Shown: in pieces, positions 42,930 to 52,370 of the stretch
How the letters are laid out: the number at the start of each line of letters is the position of its first letter
Numbering within the stretch: position 1 is the stretch's first letter
Assembly: GCA_964477525.1 (NCBI GenBank)
Contig: CAYZHY010000004.1
Span: forward strand, 21,154 to 85,153
Length of the DNA stretch: 64,000 nucleotides
Reading direction: 5' to 3'
DNA from: PCC-9228 sp964477525
GTDB lineage: Bacteria; Cyanobacteriota; Cyanobacteriia; Cyanobacteriales; PCC-9228
Program-made: the position numbers and the translations under genes
Notes under the pieces: model-generated
Database searches by the model: none
The model's input: only the letters and a program-made list of their open reading frames with translations
What the model was told of the DNA's origin: nothing

Positions 42930-45900
42930 TTACTCCCCATCATCTGCCAAAAATCGCTTGCTAAAACGTCGCTGTAACGTAGAAGCCAGAATATAGAATA
43001 CAGGCACAACGTACAAACTACCAAACGTAGAAACAAACATACCACCAATAACTGCCATACCGATAGAAATACGACTAGCAGCGCCAGCCCCAGCAGCCAA
43101 CGCCAGGGGTAACAAACCAAAAATCGTCGAAAAAGCCGTCATCATAATCGGTCGAAAGCGAATCCTACCCGCTTCTATCGCCGCTTCCGGAATCGATAAC
43201 CCGTGATGGCGGCGTAGCTGATTGGCAAACTCCACCATCAAAATGGAATTTTTCGTAGACAAACCAATCAACATCACCAAACCAATCTGACTGTATACAT
43301 TCAACGGCAATCCGCGCAACAACAAAGCCCCCACAGCGCCCAACAGGGATAAAGGCACCGCCAGCAAAACCACCAACGGATCCAGATAGCTTTCAAACTG
43401 CGCCGCCAACACCAGGAAAATAAACGCCAATGCCAGGGCAAAAATAAACAGAATCGCTTCCCCTGCCTCCTTAAACTCCAAAGACTCGCCAGCCAAAGAC
43501 GTACGCATATCGTCGGGAATCACTTCTTGGGCTGCCGCCTCCAAAGAGCCCAATGCCTCGCCCAAGCTGCTGTTGGGAGCAGGACTGCCGCTAATGGTTG
43601 CGGAACGAAAACGGTTAAAATGGTTAATCTGCGGTGGCGTGGTCGTAGTTTTCATATCCACCACATTGCCCATAGGCACCAATCCCCCGTTTTGGGAACG
43701 TATATAAAGTTCTTCAATAATATTGGGATTTTTGCGAAAAGAATCTTCCGCTTGCACCACCACTTCGTACAGGCGATTGCCCCGGCTGAAGTTGGTAATT
43801 TCCTGGCTGCCCAGCAAAATTTGCATGGTTTGGGAAATATCCTGTACGGAAATCCCCAAATCAGCAGCACGTTTGCGGTCAATTTGAATGGTTATTTCCG
43901 GTTTGTTCAGTTTTAAATCCGTATCCACGTTCACCAATGTCTGCGACTGTCGAGCGCGATTGGCGAGTTCTCCCGAAACATCGGCTAAATTCTGCAAATC
44001 CGTTCCTTGCAAAACATATTGCACGGGTTGGCTAAAACCAGACCCTGGCAAGGCAGGCGGAGGAAATGGAAATACTAAAGCATCGGTAATTTGCGAAAAT
44101 TTCCCGTGCAGCTGACCGATGAGGGCTTCTTGTGACTGACCGGGTTCGGTACGTTCCGACCAAGGCTTCAGTTTGGCAAAGGCAAATCCTGTATTCACCT
44201 GACCCGGGGCACCACGACCTAGGGCACCAACGCTGAAATAACTTTCCACTTCGGGAACTTCGCTGTATACCTGTTCCACCTGTTCCATCACTTGGGAAGT
44301 ATAGTCAATGGTCACCCCTTGCGGTGCGGTGATAGCAGTAAAAATGGCCCCACGGTCTTCTTGGGGGAGAAATTCGCCGGGAATGCGGGTAAACAGAAAG
44401 GCAGTGGCAGCCAGGGAAACGAAGAATCCGCCAATAATTAAGCCTTTGACGGGCATAAATTTGCGCAAACTGCTTTGGTAGAAGTTTTGCAGCTTATTCA
44501 ACATGGCTTCTACCCAGTCAAACAAACGACCGTGCAATTGCGATCCGTGTTTGAGAACTCTGGCGGATAAACTGGGGGCTAGGGTAAGGGCAACAAAGGA
44601 GGAAATAACCACCGAACCGGCTAGGGTAAGGGCAAATTGGGTAAACAAGCGCCCGGTGTTACCAGTGGCGAAACTGACGGGTAAGAAGACGGCAATTAAG
44701 ACGATGGTGGTGGCGATGACAGCAAAGACCACTTCGGCAATGCCTGCCATAGCGGCTTGATAGGGTTTTAAGTCTTTTTCCTCAACGTAGCGGACGATAT
44801 TTTCCAGAACCACAATGGTGTCGTCTACCACCAACCCGGTTGCTAGGGTGAGAGCAAATAGGGTGAGGGTATTGATGGAGTAGTCAAGGAAAAACATGAT
44901 GCCAAAGGCACCGATGAGGGAGACGGGGATGGTGACGGCGGGAATAATGGTGGCGCGCCAGTCGCGCAGGAAGAAGAAAATAACCAGAACCACCAAGAAG
45001 ACGGCTAGGTAAATAGCCCCCCAGACTTCTTCGATGGCCATTTCCACGAATTCGGAGCGGTTGAAGGCAACTTGATAGTTCATGCCTTCGGGAAAGTTTT
45101 GGGCGAGCTCTGCCATCCGCTCTTGCGCGGCTTTGGCTACGGCGATGGTGTTGGCATCGGAGAGTTTGACAATGCCCAATCCCAAGGCGGTTTCCCCGTT
45201 AAAACGGACGAAGGAACGATCGTCTTCGGCGCCAACTTCGGCTCGACCTAAGTCTTTGAGGCGAATTTGGGTGCCGTCGTCTCGTCTTTTGATAACTAAG
45301 TTTTCGTATTCGCTGGGTTCTGACATGCGCCCGAGAACCCGCACGGAATATTCGGTTTTGTCGGCTTCGATGAGACCCCCGGGAATTTCTACGTTGTCCT
45401 GTCGTAGGGCGTTTTCGATATCGAGGACGGTGAGATCGCGGGATGCTAATTTTTGGGGATCGATCCACAACCGCATGGCATAGCGCCTTTCGCCACCGAC
45501 AAAGACGGTGCTGACACCGGTAACGTTTTCTAGGGCATCGATGACAACTTCGTCGGCGTAGTTGCTTAGTTCTAAGGCGCTAAATCGATCTCCGTAAAGG
45601 GCAAACCAAAGAATGGGTGAGGCGTCGGCGGAACGTTTTTCCACGACGGGGGATTCGGCTTGTTCGGGCAGTTCTCCCAAGACTTGGGAGACCCGCGTGC
45701 GCACGTCTTGGGCGGCTTGGTCTAGGTCGCGGCTGAGTTGGAATTCAACGGTGATGCTGCTGACCCCTTGGCGGCTGGTGGAACCAAGGGTTTTGAGTCC
45801 TTCTACGCCGTTGATTTCGTCTTCTAGGATTTCGGTAACTTCGGTTTCGACGACTTTGGAGTTGGCGCCAGGATAGATGGTGTTGACGTTGACGACGGGG

Positions 45901-46022
45901 GGGTCGATGCTGGGAAATTCTTGAACGGGCAAGCGGGTATATCCTACAAAGCCAACAAGAATGATGAGTAGGGAGCAGACGGAAGCGAAGACCGGTCGCT
46001 TGATAAAGAAATGAGCAAACAT
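42930..46022 (-). CDS. RND (HAE1/AcrB-type) efflux pump inner-membrane subunit
   Basis: A 1030-residue proton-driven exporter with the usual 12 membrane helices and two large periplasmic loops. It begins MFAHFFIKRPVFASVCSLLIILVGFVGYTRLPVQEFPSIDPP, and has the proton-relay aspartates in the TM4 segment ATGLVVDDTIVVLENIVRYVEE. It belongs to the drug/organic-solute branch (HAE1), not the heavy-metal branch, by its N-terminus and TM4 sequence. It follows the membrane-fusion gene by 47 bp and, with padR, forms a three-gene operon; the TolC partner is encoded divergently at 50660. Confidence 0.95.
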   Translation of the reverse strand: MFAHFFIKRPVFASVCSLLIILVGFVGYTRLPVQEFPSIDPPVVNVNTIYPGANSKVVETEVTEILEDEINGVEGLKTLGSTSRQGVSSITVEFQLSRDLDQAAQDVRTRVSQVLGELPEQAESPVVEKRSADASPILWFALYGDRFSALELSNYADEVVIDALENVTGVSTVFVGGERRYAMRLWIDPQKLASRDLTVLDIENALRQDNVEIPGGLIEADKTEYSVRVLGRMSEPSEYENLVIKRRDDGTQIRLKDLGRAEVGAEDDRSFVRFNGETALGLGIVKLSDANTIAVAKAAQERMAELAQNFPEGMNYQVAFNRSEFVEMAIEEVWGAIYLAVFLVVLVIFFFLRDWRATIIPAVTIPVSLIGAFGIMFFLDYSINTLTLFALTLATGLVVDDTIVVLENIVRYVEEKDLKPYQAAMAGIAEVVFAVIATTIVLIAVFLPVSFATGNTGRLFTQFALTLAGSVVISSFVALTLAPSLSARVLKHGSQLHGRLFDWVEAMLNKLQNFYQSSLRKFMPVKGLIIGGFFVSLAATAFLFTRIPGEFLPQEDRGAIFTAITAPQGVTIDYTSQVMEQVEQVYSEVPEVESYFSVGALGRGAPGQVNTGFAFAKLKPWSERTEPGQSQEALIGQLHGKFSQITDALVFPFPPPALPGSGFSQPVQYVLQGTDLQNLADVSGELANRARQSQTLVNVDTDLKLNKPEITIQIDRKRAADLGISVQDISQTMQILLGSQEITNFSRGNRLYEVVVQAEDSFRKNPNIIEELYIRSQNGGLVPMGNVVDMKTTTTPPQINHFNRFRSATISGSPAPNSSLGEALGSLEAAAQEVIPDDMRTSLAGESLEFKEAGEAILFIFALALAFIFLVLAAQFESYLDPLVVLLAVPLSLLGAVGALLLRGLPLNVYSQIGLVMLIGLSTKNSILMVEFANQLRRHHGLSIPEAAIEAGRIRFRPIMMTAFSTIFGLLPLALAAGAGAASRISIGMAVIGGMFVSTFGSLYVVPVFYILASTLQRRFSKRFLADDGE

Positions 46023-46069
46023 GATGGCAAAGAGTAAGTTTTACAAGCTGGTGGTCAAGGGATTAACGG

Positions 46070-47665
46070 TTATTGCGAGGATTGTTGTTGGTCTTTTGGT
46101 TTTTCCCCTAAGGGCATTAGGGGAGCGCCGTCACCGATTTTTTGGGTACCGGAGACGACGATGCGATCGCCACTTTGCAGCCCTTGGACCACTTCCACGC
46201 GATCGCCTAAAGTTAGCCCCAATTGCACGGGTTGTTTTTTTGCCGTGAGTTTTTCCCCTTCTTGAGCCACATAAATAAAGGTTTGGTCGCCACGAAAGAT
46301 CGCGGCATTGGTGGGCACCACAAAGGTATTTTCCCGTTTCTCCCATACTACTTCCCCGCGCACAAACTGACCGTCTCGCAGGTTGCCTTTGGTGTTTTCA
46401 AAGGCTGCTTTGACAAGGATGGTTTGGGAGTCGGTATTCACTTGCGGAGAAATAAAGCGAATTTGGCCGGTGGTTATTGGCTGGTTGTCGCTGCCGTACA
46501 ACCGTACGGGCAATCCCAACTGCAGTTGGTCGGAACGTTCGGCAGGAATGGACATACGCAAAAACAGGAGTTGGTTTTGAATGAGATTGGCAAATTCATT
46601 TCCTTCTTGCAAGTAATCGCCTACATCCACGGGAATATCGCCCACTTCCCCCGTAAAAGAAGCTTCGATCGTTTTATCTTGCAGCTGTACTTCCCGAGCT
46701 TGTACTTGTGCCTGGGCATCGGCTACTTCGGCTTCCAACCGGGCGATTTCTTCGGCGCGAGTGCCGTTTTCCAGCTCCCGCAGTTGTTCTCTCTGTTCGG
46801 CCACTTGGGCAACCAGTTCGTCCACGTCGGCGTTTTGATTTTTGCGAATTTCTTCTAAATTACGCCTAGCTTCTTCTAAGTTAGCTTGGGCCTGTCGGAA
46901 TTCCCTTACAAATTCATCTAAGGTATCTTTAGAAACCGCTCCTTCGGATTCTAACTGCCGATACCGTTTCACTCGGGCTTGCGCTAGTTCGGCTTGGGCT
47001 TGGGCGGATTCTACCCGTGCTTTGGCCTGGGCGATTTCTTCCGGTTGGGCACCGGTTTTGGCGTTTTCCAAGCGAGCTTCTGCCTGTTCCAAGCGCGCTC
47101 GGGCTTGGGCAATTTCTTCGACGCGGGGTCCGGCTTTGGCTTCGGCAAGCTGTGCTTTTGTACGTAACAAATTGGCTTTGGCTTGGCGCAGGTCGGCTTG
47201 GACTTCGCGGCTATCTAACCGGGCTAAGGACTGACCTTCCCTCACGCGATCGCCTTCTTCTACATAAATTTCAACGATGCGCCCATTGGTTTCGGCACGC
47301 ACGGCAACCGATTGCTGGGCTTCCAAAGTCCCCACAAACTCGGAAGTTTCTTCCAAGCTGGAAGGTTCTACCGTTTCCAGTTTGACAGGGGTTCCTTGAG
47401 GTTGCTCACCGTTCGATTGTTCGCTGGCGGCTGTTGCTGGTGTTTGTTGGCGGGTTTGCCAGGTATAAATACCCAAACCTGCCCCAGTTACCAAGATGGC
47501 AGCTCCAGCTATAAAAATCCATTTGGGAACTTTTTTGCCAAAGTTTGATGGTTTAGAAGTTTCGGCCGTAGTACCGGTATTTTCGGGTTCTGTAGAAGCG
47601 TTGGCTGAGGAAAAGGCCGCTTCTGGATTGTTATCCGTTTGGTTGTTTGTGTTGGAAAAGTTCAT
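46070..47665 (-). CDS. Periplasmic adaptor (membrane fusion protein) of an RND pump
   Basis: A 531-residue adaptor. After a polar N-terminus (Asn/Thr/Ser-rich, 47 residues) comes a membrane anchor at about residues 49-69, a lipoyl half-motif (AVRAETNGRIVEIYVEEGDRVREGQSLARLD), a very long coiled-coil hairpin (about residues 145-310) made of AQARLEQAEARL-like heptads, then the second lipoyl half and beta-barrel (DIPVDVGDYLQEGNEFANLIQ). It bridges the RND pump and a TolC channel. The unusually long hairpin suggests a tall assembly across the cyanobacterial periplasm. Second gene of the padR operon. Confidence 0.94.
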   Translation of the reverse strand: MNFSNTNNQTDNNPEAAFSSANASTEPENTGTTAETSKPSNFGKKVPKWIFIAGAAILVTGAGLGIYTWQTRQQTPATAASEQSNGEQPQGTPVKLETVEPSSLEETSEFVGTLEAQQSVAVRAETNGRIVEIYVEEGDRVREGQSLARLDSREVQADLRQAKANLLRTKAQLAEAKAGPRVEEIAQARARLEQAEARLENAKTGAQPEEIAQAKARVESAQAQAELAQARVKRYRQLESEGAVSKDTLDEFVREFRQAQANLEEARRNLEEIRKNQNADVDELVAQVAEQREQLRELENGTRAEEIARLEAEVADAQAQVQAREVQLQDKTIEASFTGEVGDIPVDVGDYLQEGNEFANLIQNQLLFLRMSIPAERSDQLQLGLPVRLYGSDNQPITTGQIRFISPQVNTDSQTILVKAAFENTKGNLRDGQFVRGEVVWEKRENTFVVPTNAAIFRGDQTFIYVAQEGEKLTAKKQPVQLGLTLGDRVEVVQGLQSGDRIVVSGTQKIGDGAPLMPLGEKPKDQQQSSQ

Positions 47666-47753
47666 GGTCGTATATCTTTCCCTGATAAGGTTAGGCGAGC
47701 AAGCTGAATCAAGGGCGATCGAGTGTGGGCGTTTGGGCTATCAAAAATATAAT

Positions 47754-48290
47754 TTAACTGTTGGGTTGCTTTTCGACATATTCTTGGGTTAGCTGTTGGT
47801 TCAACCACTCAATTTCGTGGTTGAGGGTTTCTAAATGTCGCTGCACGATCGCTTGTTTGTAGGGGTCGTTGGGAGTTTGCGGTATATGTTCTTTTTCTAC
47901 CTCTTGTTGGCGCAGCTTGCAGACCATCAAACGATGTTCCATCAGTTCAATGCGCTCTTTTGGCTCTAGGTCGCTAAAGAAAAAGAATTTGATGGCAAAA
48001 CGCGATCGCGCATTTACCCAGCTGTCTGGCGGATGTTCCATCATTTTCTCTCGCCAGCTTTCCCGCCCTTTCTGAGTAATTTGATAGACTTTTTTGCCGC
48101 CTCTACCTTCACCAGAATCGGCTTCTACAGCTGCGATCGAACCCTGCTGCTCCAAACGCCGCAACAATGGATAAATAGCTCCATAATTGACGCTGATACA
48201 GCAGTCCATAAACATTTCCAGCTTTTGTTTTAATTTGTATCCGTGTAGAGGCTCCTGTTGCAGCAAGCCTAGTGCTGATAGTTCCAACAT
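47754..48290 (-). CDS. PadR family transcriptional regulator
   Basis: A 178-residue regulator with the N-terminal winged helix ALGLLQQEPLHGYKLKQKLEMFMDC and VNYGAIYPLLRRLEQQGSIAA, then a long C-terminal dimerisation helix region, as in the larger (Vir/LmrR-type) PadR proteins. It is the first gene of an operon with the adaptor and RND genes, so it probably represses the pump and releases on ligand binding. A perfect dyad overlaps its start codon and transcription start (48289-48307), pointing to autoregulation. Confidence 0.92.
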   Translation of the reverse strand: MLELSALGLLQQEPLHGYKLKQKLEMFMDCCISVNYGAIYPLLRRLEQQGSIAAVEADSGEGRGGKKVYQITQKGRESWREKMMEHPPDSWVNARSRFAIKFFFFSDLEPKERIELMEHRLMVCKLRQQEVEKEHIPQTPNDPYKQAIVQRHLETLNHEIEWLNQQLTQEYVEKQPNS

Positions 48291-48307
48291 ATATCAGATT
48301 GATATAT
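48289..48307. promoter_or_regulatory. Candidate PadR operator
   Basis: ATATATCA (48289-48296), GAT, TGATATAT (48300-48307): a perfect 8-bp dyad that covers the padR start codon and lies against the predicted transcription start. PadR family operators are often AT-rich dyads of this size, and this one is placed to give autoregulation. Confidence 0.55.
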
Positions 48308-48315
48308 TCGATCTT

Positions 48316-48345
48316 ATTATAGCGTTTGTCCATACTTTACACCAA
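48316..48345 (-). promoter_or_regulatory. Promoter of the padR-adaptor-RND operon
   Basis: On the minus strand TTGGTG (48345-48340), 18 bp, TATAAT (48321-48316). Transcription would start near 48309, leaving a leader of only about 19 nt that contains the operator dyad and no clear Shine-Dalgarno sequence. Confidence 0.5.
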
Positions 48346-48455
48346 TTTTTAAATTTTTGTAAAGTTGATGGGAAAGGTTTTTGACTCTCCAGCTAAATGG
48401 AGAGTTTAGGATTGAAGTTACATGCTAGAAGTCGATAAATTTTGTCCAATTTACC

Positions 48456-48824
48456 TTGAAATATCGAACTCTTTCTCCAGCGATCGCGATCGCGGCACTC
48501 AGTCTTGTTTCCCAACCAGCAGCCGCTCACGCACCAGAGCTTCATCAACCAAACCAGCAGAAGCAAACATCTAGTTCCCCCTCTCCGGAAAATACGTGCA
48601 CGCCAACTCAGGGGCAGCCTTCTTGCAGTAGCGATCGCAAACCCCAGGACGAGCCCCAAAATGACTCGCAAGAGCCATCACCCCAACCATCAACCGAATC
48701 TCAATCCACATCCAACCAACAAATTGCAAAATCGCCAACAGCTGGCTGGGGAGAAGCGATTTTCGGTGCCATTGTTGGTCTGCCTGGACTGCTGTACTGG
48801 CTTAAATACCGTATATTTTCATAA
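48456..48824 (+). CDS. Small exported Ser/Pro/Gln-rich protein with C-terminal membrane segment
   Basis: A 122-residue protein starting at TTG 48456 with a signal peptide (SPAIAIAALSLVSQPAAAHA), a low-complexity middle rich in Ser, Pro, Gln and Asn containing two cysteines (ENTCTPTQGQPSCSSD), and a C-terminal hydrophobic segment (AIFGAIVGLPGLLYWLKYRIF). I do not recognise it. It sits 83 bp upstream of the multicopper oxidase on the same strand, so it may be a co-expressed copper-handling or membrane partner; this is inference from position and the His/Cys content. No clear ribosome binding site is visible. Confidence 0.55.
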   Translation: MKYRTLSPAIAIAALSLVSQPAAAHAPELHQPNQQKQTSSSPSPENTCTPTQGQPSCSSDRKPQDEPQNDSQEPSPQPSTESQSTSNQQIAKSPTAGWGEAIFGAIVGLPGLLYWLKYRIFS

Positions 48825-48907
48825 AAATATTTTTTAAGTATTTTTATTTCGGGAAAAACGTTTCGCAACACTTAAAAAAAAATTAGCCAATACTAGGAGC
48901 AAAAACA

Positions 48908-50440
48908 ATGAACCGTCGCCAATTTCTAACCCTTAGCACCTCAGCCACCGCTGCCGTGTTGCTTGGTGGGCATTACTTCTTCAAATCAGATGCCCTTTTC
49001 AAATCAGATGCCCTTTCCAATATACAGCAACGCGATCGCAGTCAAGATGGATTGTTAGACGTTGACCTCACCGCCAGCTACAACAGAGTTTCTTTGGGCA
49101 ACCAATCCGCTTACTTGATGAGTTACAACCAACAGGTTCCCGGTCCCATCCTAGAAGCCAAACCGGGGGATACCGTTCGGATTCGCTTTACCAATCGCCT
49201 TTCGGAATCCACTAATTTGCATTACCACGGTTTCCACATTTCGCCTAAGGGCAACGCCGATAATATTTTCATCGAAGTTCCCTCTCAAGAAAGCTTTACC
49301 TACGAATTTCAAATTCCTTCCAACCATCCTGCCGGTTTGTTTTGGTACCACCCCCACTACCACGGTTTGGTAGCGTCTCAAGTTGCCGGTGGTTTGGCAG
49401 GCTTATTTGTCGTACGGGGGGAATTGGATGAAATTCCTGTTGTCAAAGCTGCCACCGAAGAATTTTTGGTGTTGCAGGATTTTTCTCTGGGGAACAATAA
49501 CCGTTTGGTTGCCCCCAACCACATGTCGCGGATGTTGGGTAGAGAAGGCAATGTTATCACCGGCAACGGTCGCGTTAACCCACAACTGACAATTCCCCAA
49601 AAGGGATGGTTGCGCCTGCGGTTGCTCAATGCCTCGCCAGCGCGTTTTTACCGTCTGGCTTTGCAAGAGCATCCTTTTTACGTCATTGCCACCGATGGGG
49701 GAGCAGTGACAGAGCCTATAGAAATGTCAGAACTGCTGCTGTCGCCGGGAGAGCGGGTTGATGTTTTAATCCCGGGGGACCGCCAACCAGGTGAATATCG
49801 CCTGCTAAACTTACCTTACGACCGAGGAAGTATGGGCATGATGGGCAGAGGTAGGATGGATGGTGGTATGATGGGCAGAGGTAGGATGGGGCGCGGGCGC
49901 CACCAAAGAGGGCAACAGAATCAGCAGGCATCTGCCCAAACGATTGCCACCGTTACCTACAGCCGCGAATCGTACCAGAACCAGTCGCCGCAAAAGCTAC
50001 CCGAGAAACTAATACCTGGAGAATCTCTGCCAGAACCCAGCAAGGTACGCCGCTTCACCCTCAACCACGGCATGGAACCAGGGATGGGTATGGCGTTTTT
50101 GATTAACGGTGAAGCTTTCAGCGGTTCGCGTATCGATACCCAAGTAGCGTTAAATTCAGTGGAAGATTGGGAAATTAGCAATACGGGGGGCATGGACCAT
50201 CCTTTTCACTTACATACCAATCCGTTTCAAATTATTTCTCGTCAAGGCGTTTCCGGACATCCAGGGATTTTACCCGTACAAAGCGATCGCCTGTGGAAAG
50301 ATGTGGTATTGGTTAGAAGTGGAGAAACCGTGCGCATTCGCACCCACTTTCAAGATTTTGCCGGCAAAACCGTTTATCACTGCCACATTTTAGACCATGA
50401 AGACTTGGGCATGATGGGAACAGTCAAGATGCAGGCTTAG
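48908..50440 (+). CDS. Multicopper oxidase, Tat-exported, CueO-like with Met-rich insert
   Basis: A 510-residue periplasmic oxidase. The N-terminus NRRQFLTLS is a Tat-type signal. All four copper-ligand segments are present: HYHGFH, WYHPHYHG, the C-terminal HPFHLHTNPF, and YHCHILDHEDLGMM, giving the type 1 and the type 2/3 cluster. A Met/Gly/Arg-rich insert at about residues 308-340 (repeats of MMGRGRM) resembles the Cu(I)-binding Met-rich loop of CueO. A Cu(I) oxidase role in copper tolerance is therefore likely. Just after the signal, an 18-bp tandem duplication (48980-49015) repeats FKSDAL. TolC follows on the same strand. Confidence 0.93.
   Translation: MNRRQFLTLSTSATAAVLLGGHYFFKSDALFKSDALSNIQQRDRSQDGLLDVDLTASYNRVSLGNQSAYLMSYNQQVPGPILEAKPGDTVRIRFTNRLSESTNLHYHGFHISPKGNADNIFIEVPSQESFTYEFQIPSNHPAGLFWYHPHYHGLVASQVAGGLAGLFVVRGELDEIPVVKAATEEFLVLQDFSLGNNNRLVAPNHMSRMLGREGNVITGNGRVNPQLTIPQKGWLRLRLLNASPARFYRLALQEHPFYVIATDGGAVTEPIEMSELLLSPGERVDVLIPGDRQPGEYRLLNLPYDRGSMGMMGRGRMDGGMMGRGRMGRGRHQRGQQNQQASAQTIATVTYSRESYQNQSPQKLPEKLIPGESLPEPSKVRRFTLNHGMEPGMGMAFLINGEAFSGSRIDTQVALNSVEDWEISNTGGMDHPFHLHTNPFQIISRQGVSGHPGILPVQSDRLWKDVVLVRSGETVRIRTHFQDFAGKTVYHCHILDHEDLGMMGTVKMQA
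48980..49015 (+). repeat. 18-bp in-frame tandem duplication in the oxidase gene
   Basis: TTCAAATCAGATGCCCTT occurs twice without a gap and adds six residues (FKSDAL) to the linker between signal peptide and first cupredoxin domain. Confidence 0.9.
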
Positions 50441-50659
50441 AGGAATGGGAAGCATTTACAGCTAGGATAAAGCTACAACCAATAAATAACTATTTATTCA
50501 TTAAAAAAACGATTTTCCTCTTTAATTGCTTCAACCGATCGAGATACTATGCTCTCTTGGTGCCATCACCGAATCCTGTAGAAATCCTACGCTCAATTTT
50601 AGGCATCATCCATACATCTTGACACTGTTTCTATCGACCAGAGCAATCGAAAAACAACT

Positions 50660-52330
50660 ATGCTAAATTCACGCGAATTCATGGCTGTGGGCATTAGCGC
50701 TCTGATGCTATTTAACCTTGGCCAATCCCGAGCCTCCTCTGCCCCAAAAAATATGTCCAAAGCTGACACCAACGCCGAAACCTTCAACCCCAAACTGGCA
50801 CAAGCCACTGGTGAAGATAGCGAAGCTGACAGTGACAACCAATTAAACCAGAACCAAAATAATGCGACGCCAGCAAATAACGACGACCCCATGTTGGTCC
50901 CTGGTCCCACACCTCCGGAACCAAGCATAGAACCACCATCGGCAGCCCCAGAACCGGTAAGCGAGTTGGAATCGCTTTATCCCAGTTCCAATCCCCTGCA
51001 ATTTCCCACCAAACCCGAGGAAGTAGAGGTCCAGCAAGTAAGGGAATTAACCCTAGAAGAAGCCCGTCGGCTAGCTCTGCGCAACAATCGCGACCTGCAG
51101 CAAGCCAGATTGCAGCTAGAACAAAGCAAGTTTCGTTTGCGAGAAGCCCTAGCCGCTTGGTTGCCCAACTTAGACTTAAACACTAGCATCAGCCGCCAGG
51201 ATTCGGCATCAGCAGAACTTCAAAACCAACAATTGTCAGATAGGTTGCAGCAGCAACGAGATACAGATACTACTACAACAACGTGGAATGCTGCCATTCA
51301 ACTATCTTATGACGTTTACACCGGCGGTCAGCGTACCGGGCAAATTCGTGCCAGCCGCAAACAATTGCGCCAACAAGAGCTGGAAGTAGAACGTCAAGTA
51401 GAAGATATTCTGCTGGAGGTTACCAACGCTTACTACGACGTACAACAAGCGGAAGAAGAAGTACGTATTGCCGAACAAGCTGTCAAAAATGCCAGACAAA
51501 GTTTGCGAGATGCTGAGGCTTTAGAAGAAGCTGGTTTGGGAACTCGGTTTGAAGTGTTGCAAAGTGAGGTCAATTTATCCAACGAAGTGCAAAATTTAAC
51601 TCAAGCCAAAAGCGAATTACAAAAAAGTCAGAGGGAACTGTCTCGACTACTAAGTATTCCCCAATCCGTAACGGTAACTGCCGTTGATGAAGTAGAACTT
51701 GCTGGTCTGTGGGATTATTCTCTAGAAAAAAGTATTGTTTTGGCTTTGAAAAACCGAGCCGAACTGGAACAGCAGTTATTAGATCGTGAAATTAGCGAAG
51801 CACAAAGGCAAGTTGCTCTTTCTCAGATTCGACCTCAAGTAAGCGTGTCGGCAGATTATAACCTTTTGGATGAGTTCGACGATGGCACGGGGATTGCCGA
51901 TGGGAATACGGTACAGGCAACCATACAGTGGCGTCTCTACGACGGCGGCGCAGCCGTAGCGAGAGCCAGACAGGAAAAAAAGAACCGCCAAATTGCTGAA
52001 AATCGGTTTGCCAATCAACGCCAGCAAATTCGTAACCAGGTAGAGCAAGCCTATTTTGACTTGCAATCCAACCTGCAAAATATTGAAACGGCAAGGAAGG
52101 GAGTAGAACAAGCGCGAGAAGCTCTGCGTTTGGCACGATTGCGCTTTCAGGCTGGTGTGGGCACCAACACGGATGTTCTCGATGCCGAAACCGAACTAAC
52201 CCGCTCGGAAGGAAATTTGGTGGATGCCATTTTGGGGTACAATCGGGCTTTGGCTCAGTTAAAGCGATCGCTATCCAATCTATCCAATTTAGACCAACAA
52301 GCCATTAGCGTTCCCGAGACCGAGGAGTAA
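50660..52330 (+). CDS. TolC family outer membrane channel
   Basis: A 556-residue outer-membrane factor. An N-terminal signal and a Pro/Asn-rich linker of about 110 residues precede two structural repeats of the TolC fold: LTLEEARRLALRNNRDLQQARLQLEQSKFRLREALAAWLPNLDLNTSIS and, in the second half, KSIVLALKNRAELEQQLLDREISEAQRQVALSQIRPQVSVSADYNLLDEF. The long linker is typical of cyanobacterial TolC homologues. It probably supplies the channel for the RND pump and adaptor encoded on the other strand 2.4 kb away, although TolC channels serve several exporters. ATG at 50660. Confidence 0.93.
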   Translation: MLNSREFMAVGISALMLFNLGQSRASSAPKNMSKADTNAETFNPKLAQATGEDSEADSDNQLNQNQNNATPANNDDPMLVPGPTPPEPSIEPPSAAPEPVSELESLYPSSNPLQFPTKPEEVEVQQVRELTLEEARRLALRNNRDLQQARLQLEQSKFRLREALAAWLPNLDLNTSISRQDSASAELQNQQLSDRLQQQRDTDTTTTTWNAAIQLSYDVYTGGQRTGQIRASRKQLRQQELEVERQVEDILLEVTNAYYDVQQAEEEVRIAEQAVKNARQSLRDAEALEEAGLGTRFEVLQSEVNLSNEVQNLTQAKSELQKSQRELSRLLSIPQSVTVTAVDEVELAGLWDYSLEKSIVLALKNRAELEQQLLDREISEAQRQVALSQIRPQVSVSADYNLLDEFDDGTGIADGNTVQATIQWRLYDGGAAVARARQEKKNRQIAENRFANQRQQIRNQVEQAYFDLQSNLQNIETARKGVEQAREALRLARLRFQAGVGTNTDVLDAETELTRSEGNLVDAILGYNRALAQLKRSLSNLSNLDQQAISVPETEE

Positions 52331-52370
52331 TTTGCTAGCCTAGAACTAGTATGAAAATCCTTTAAATATT

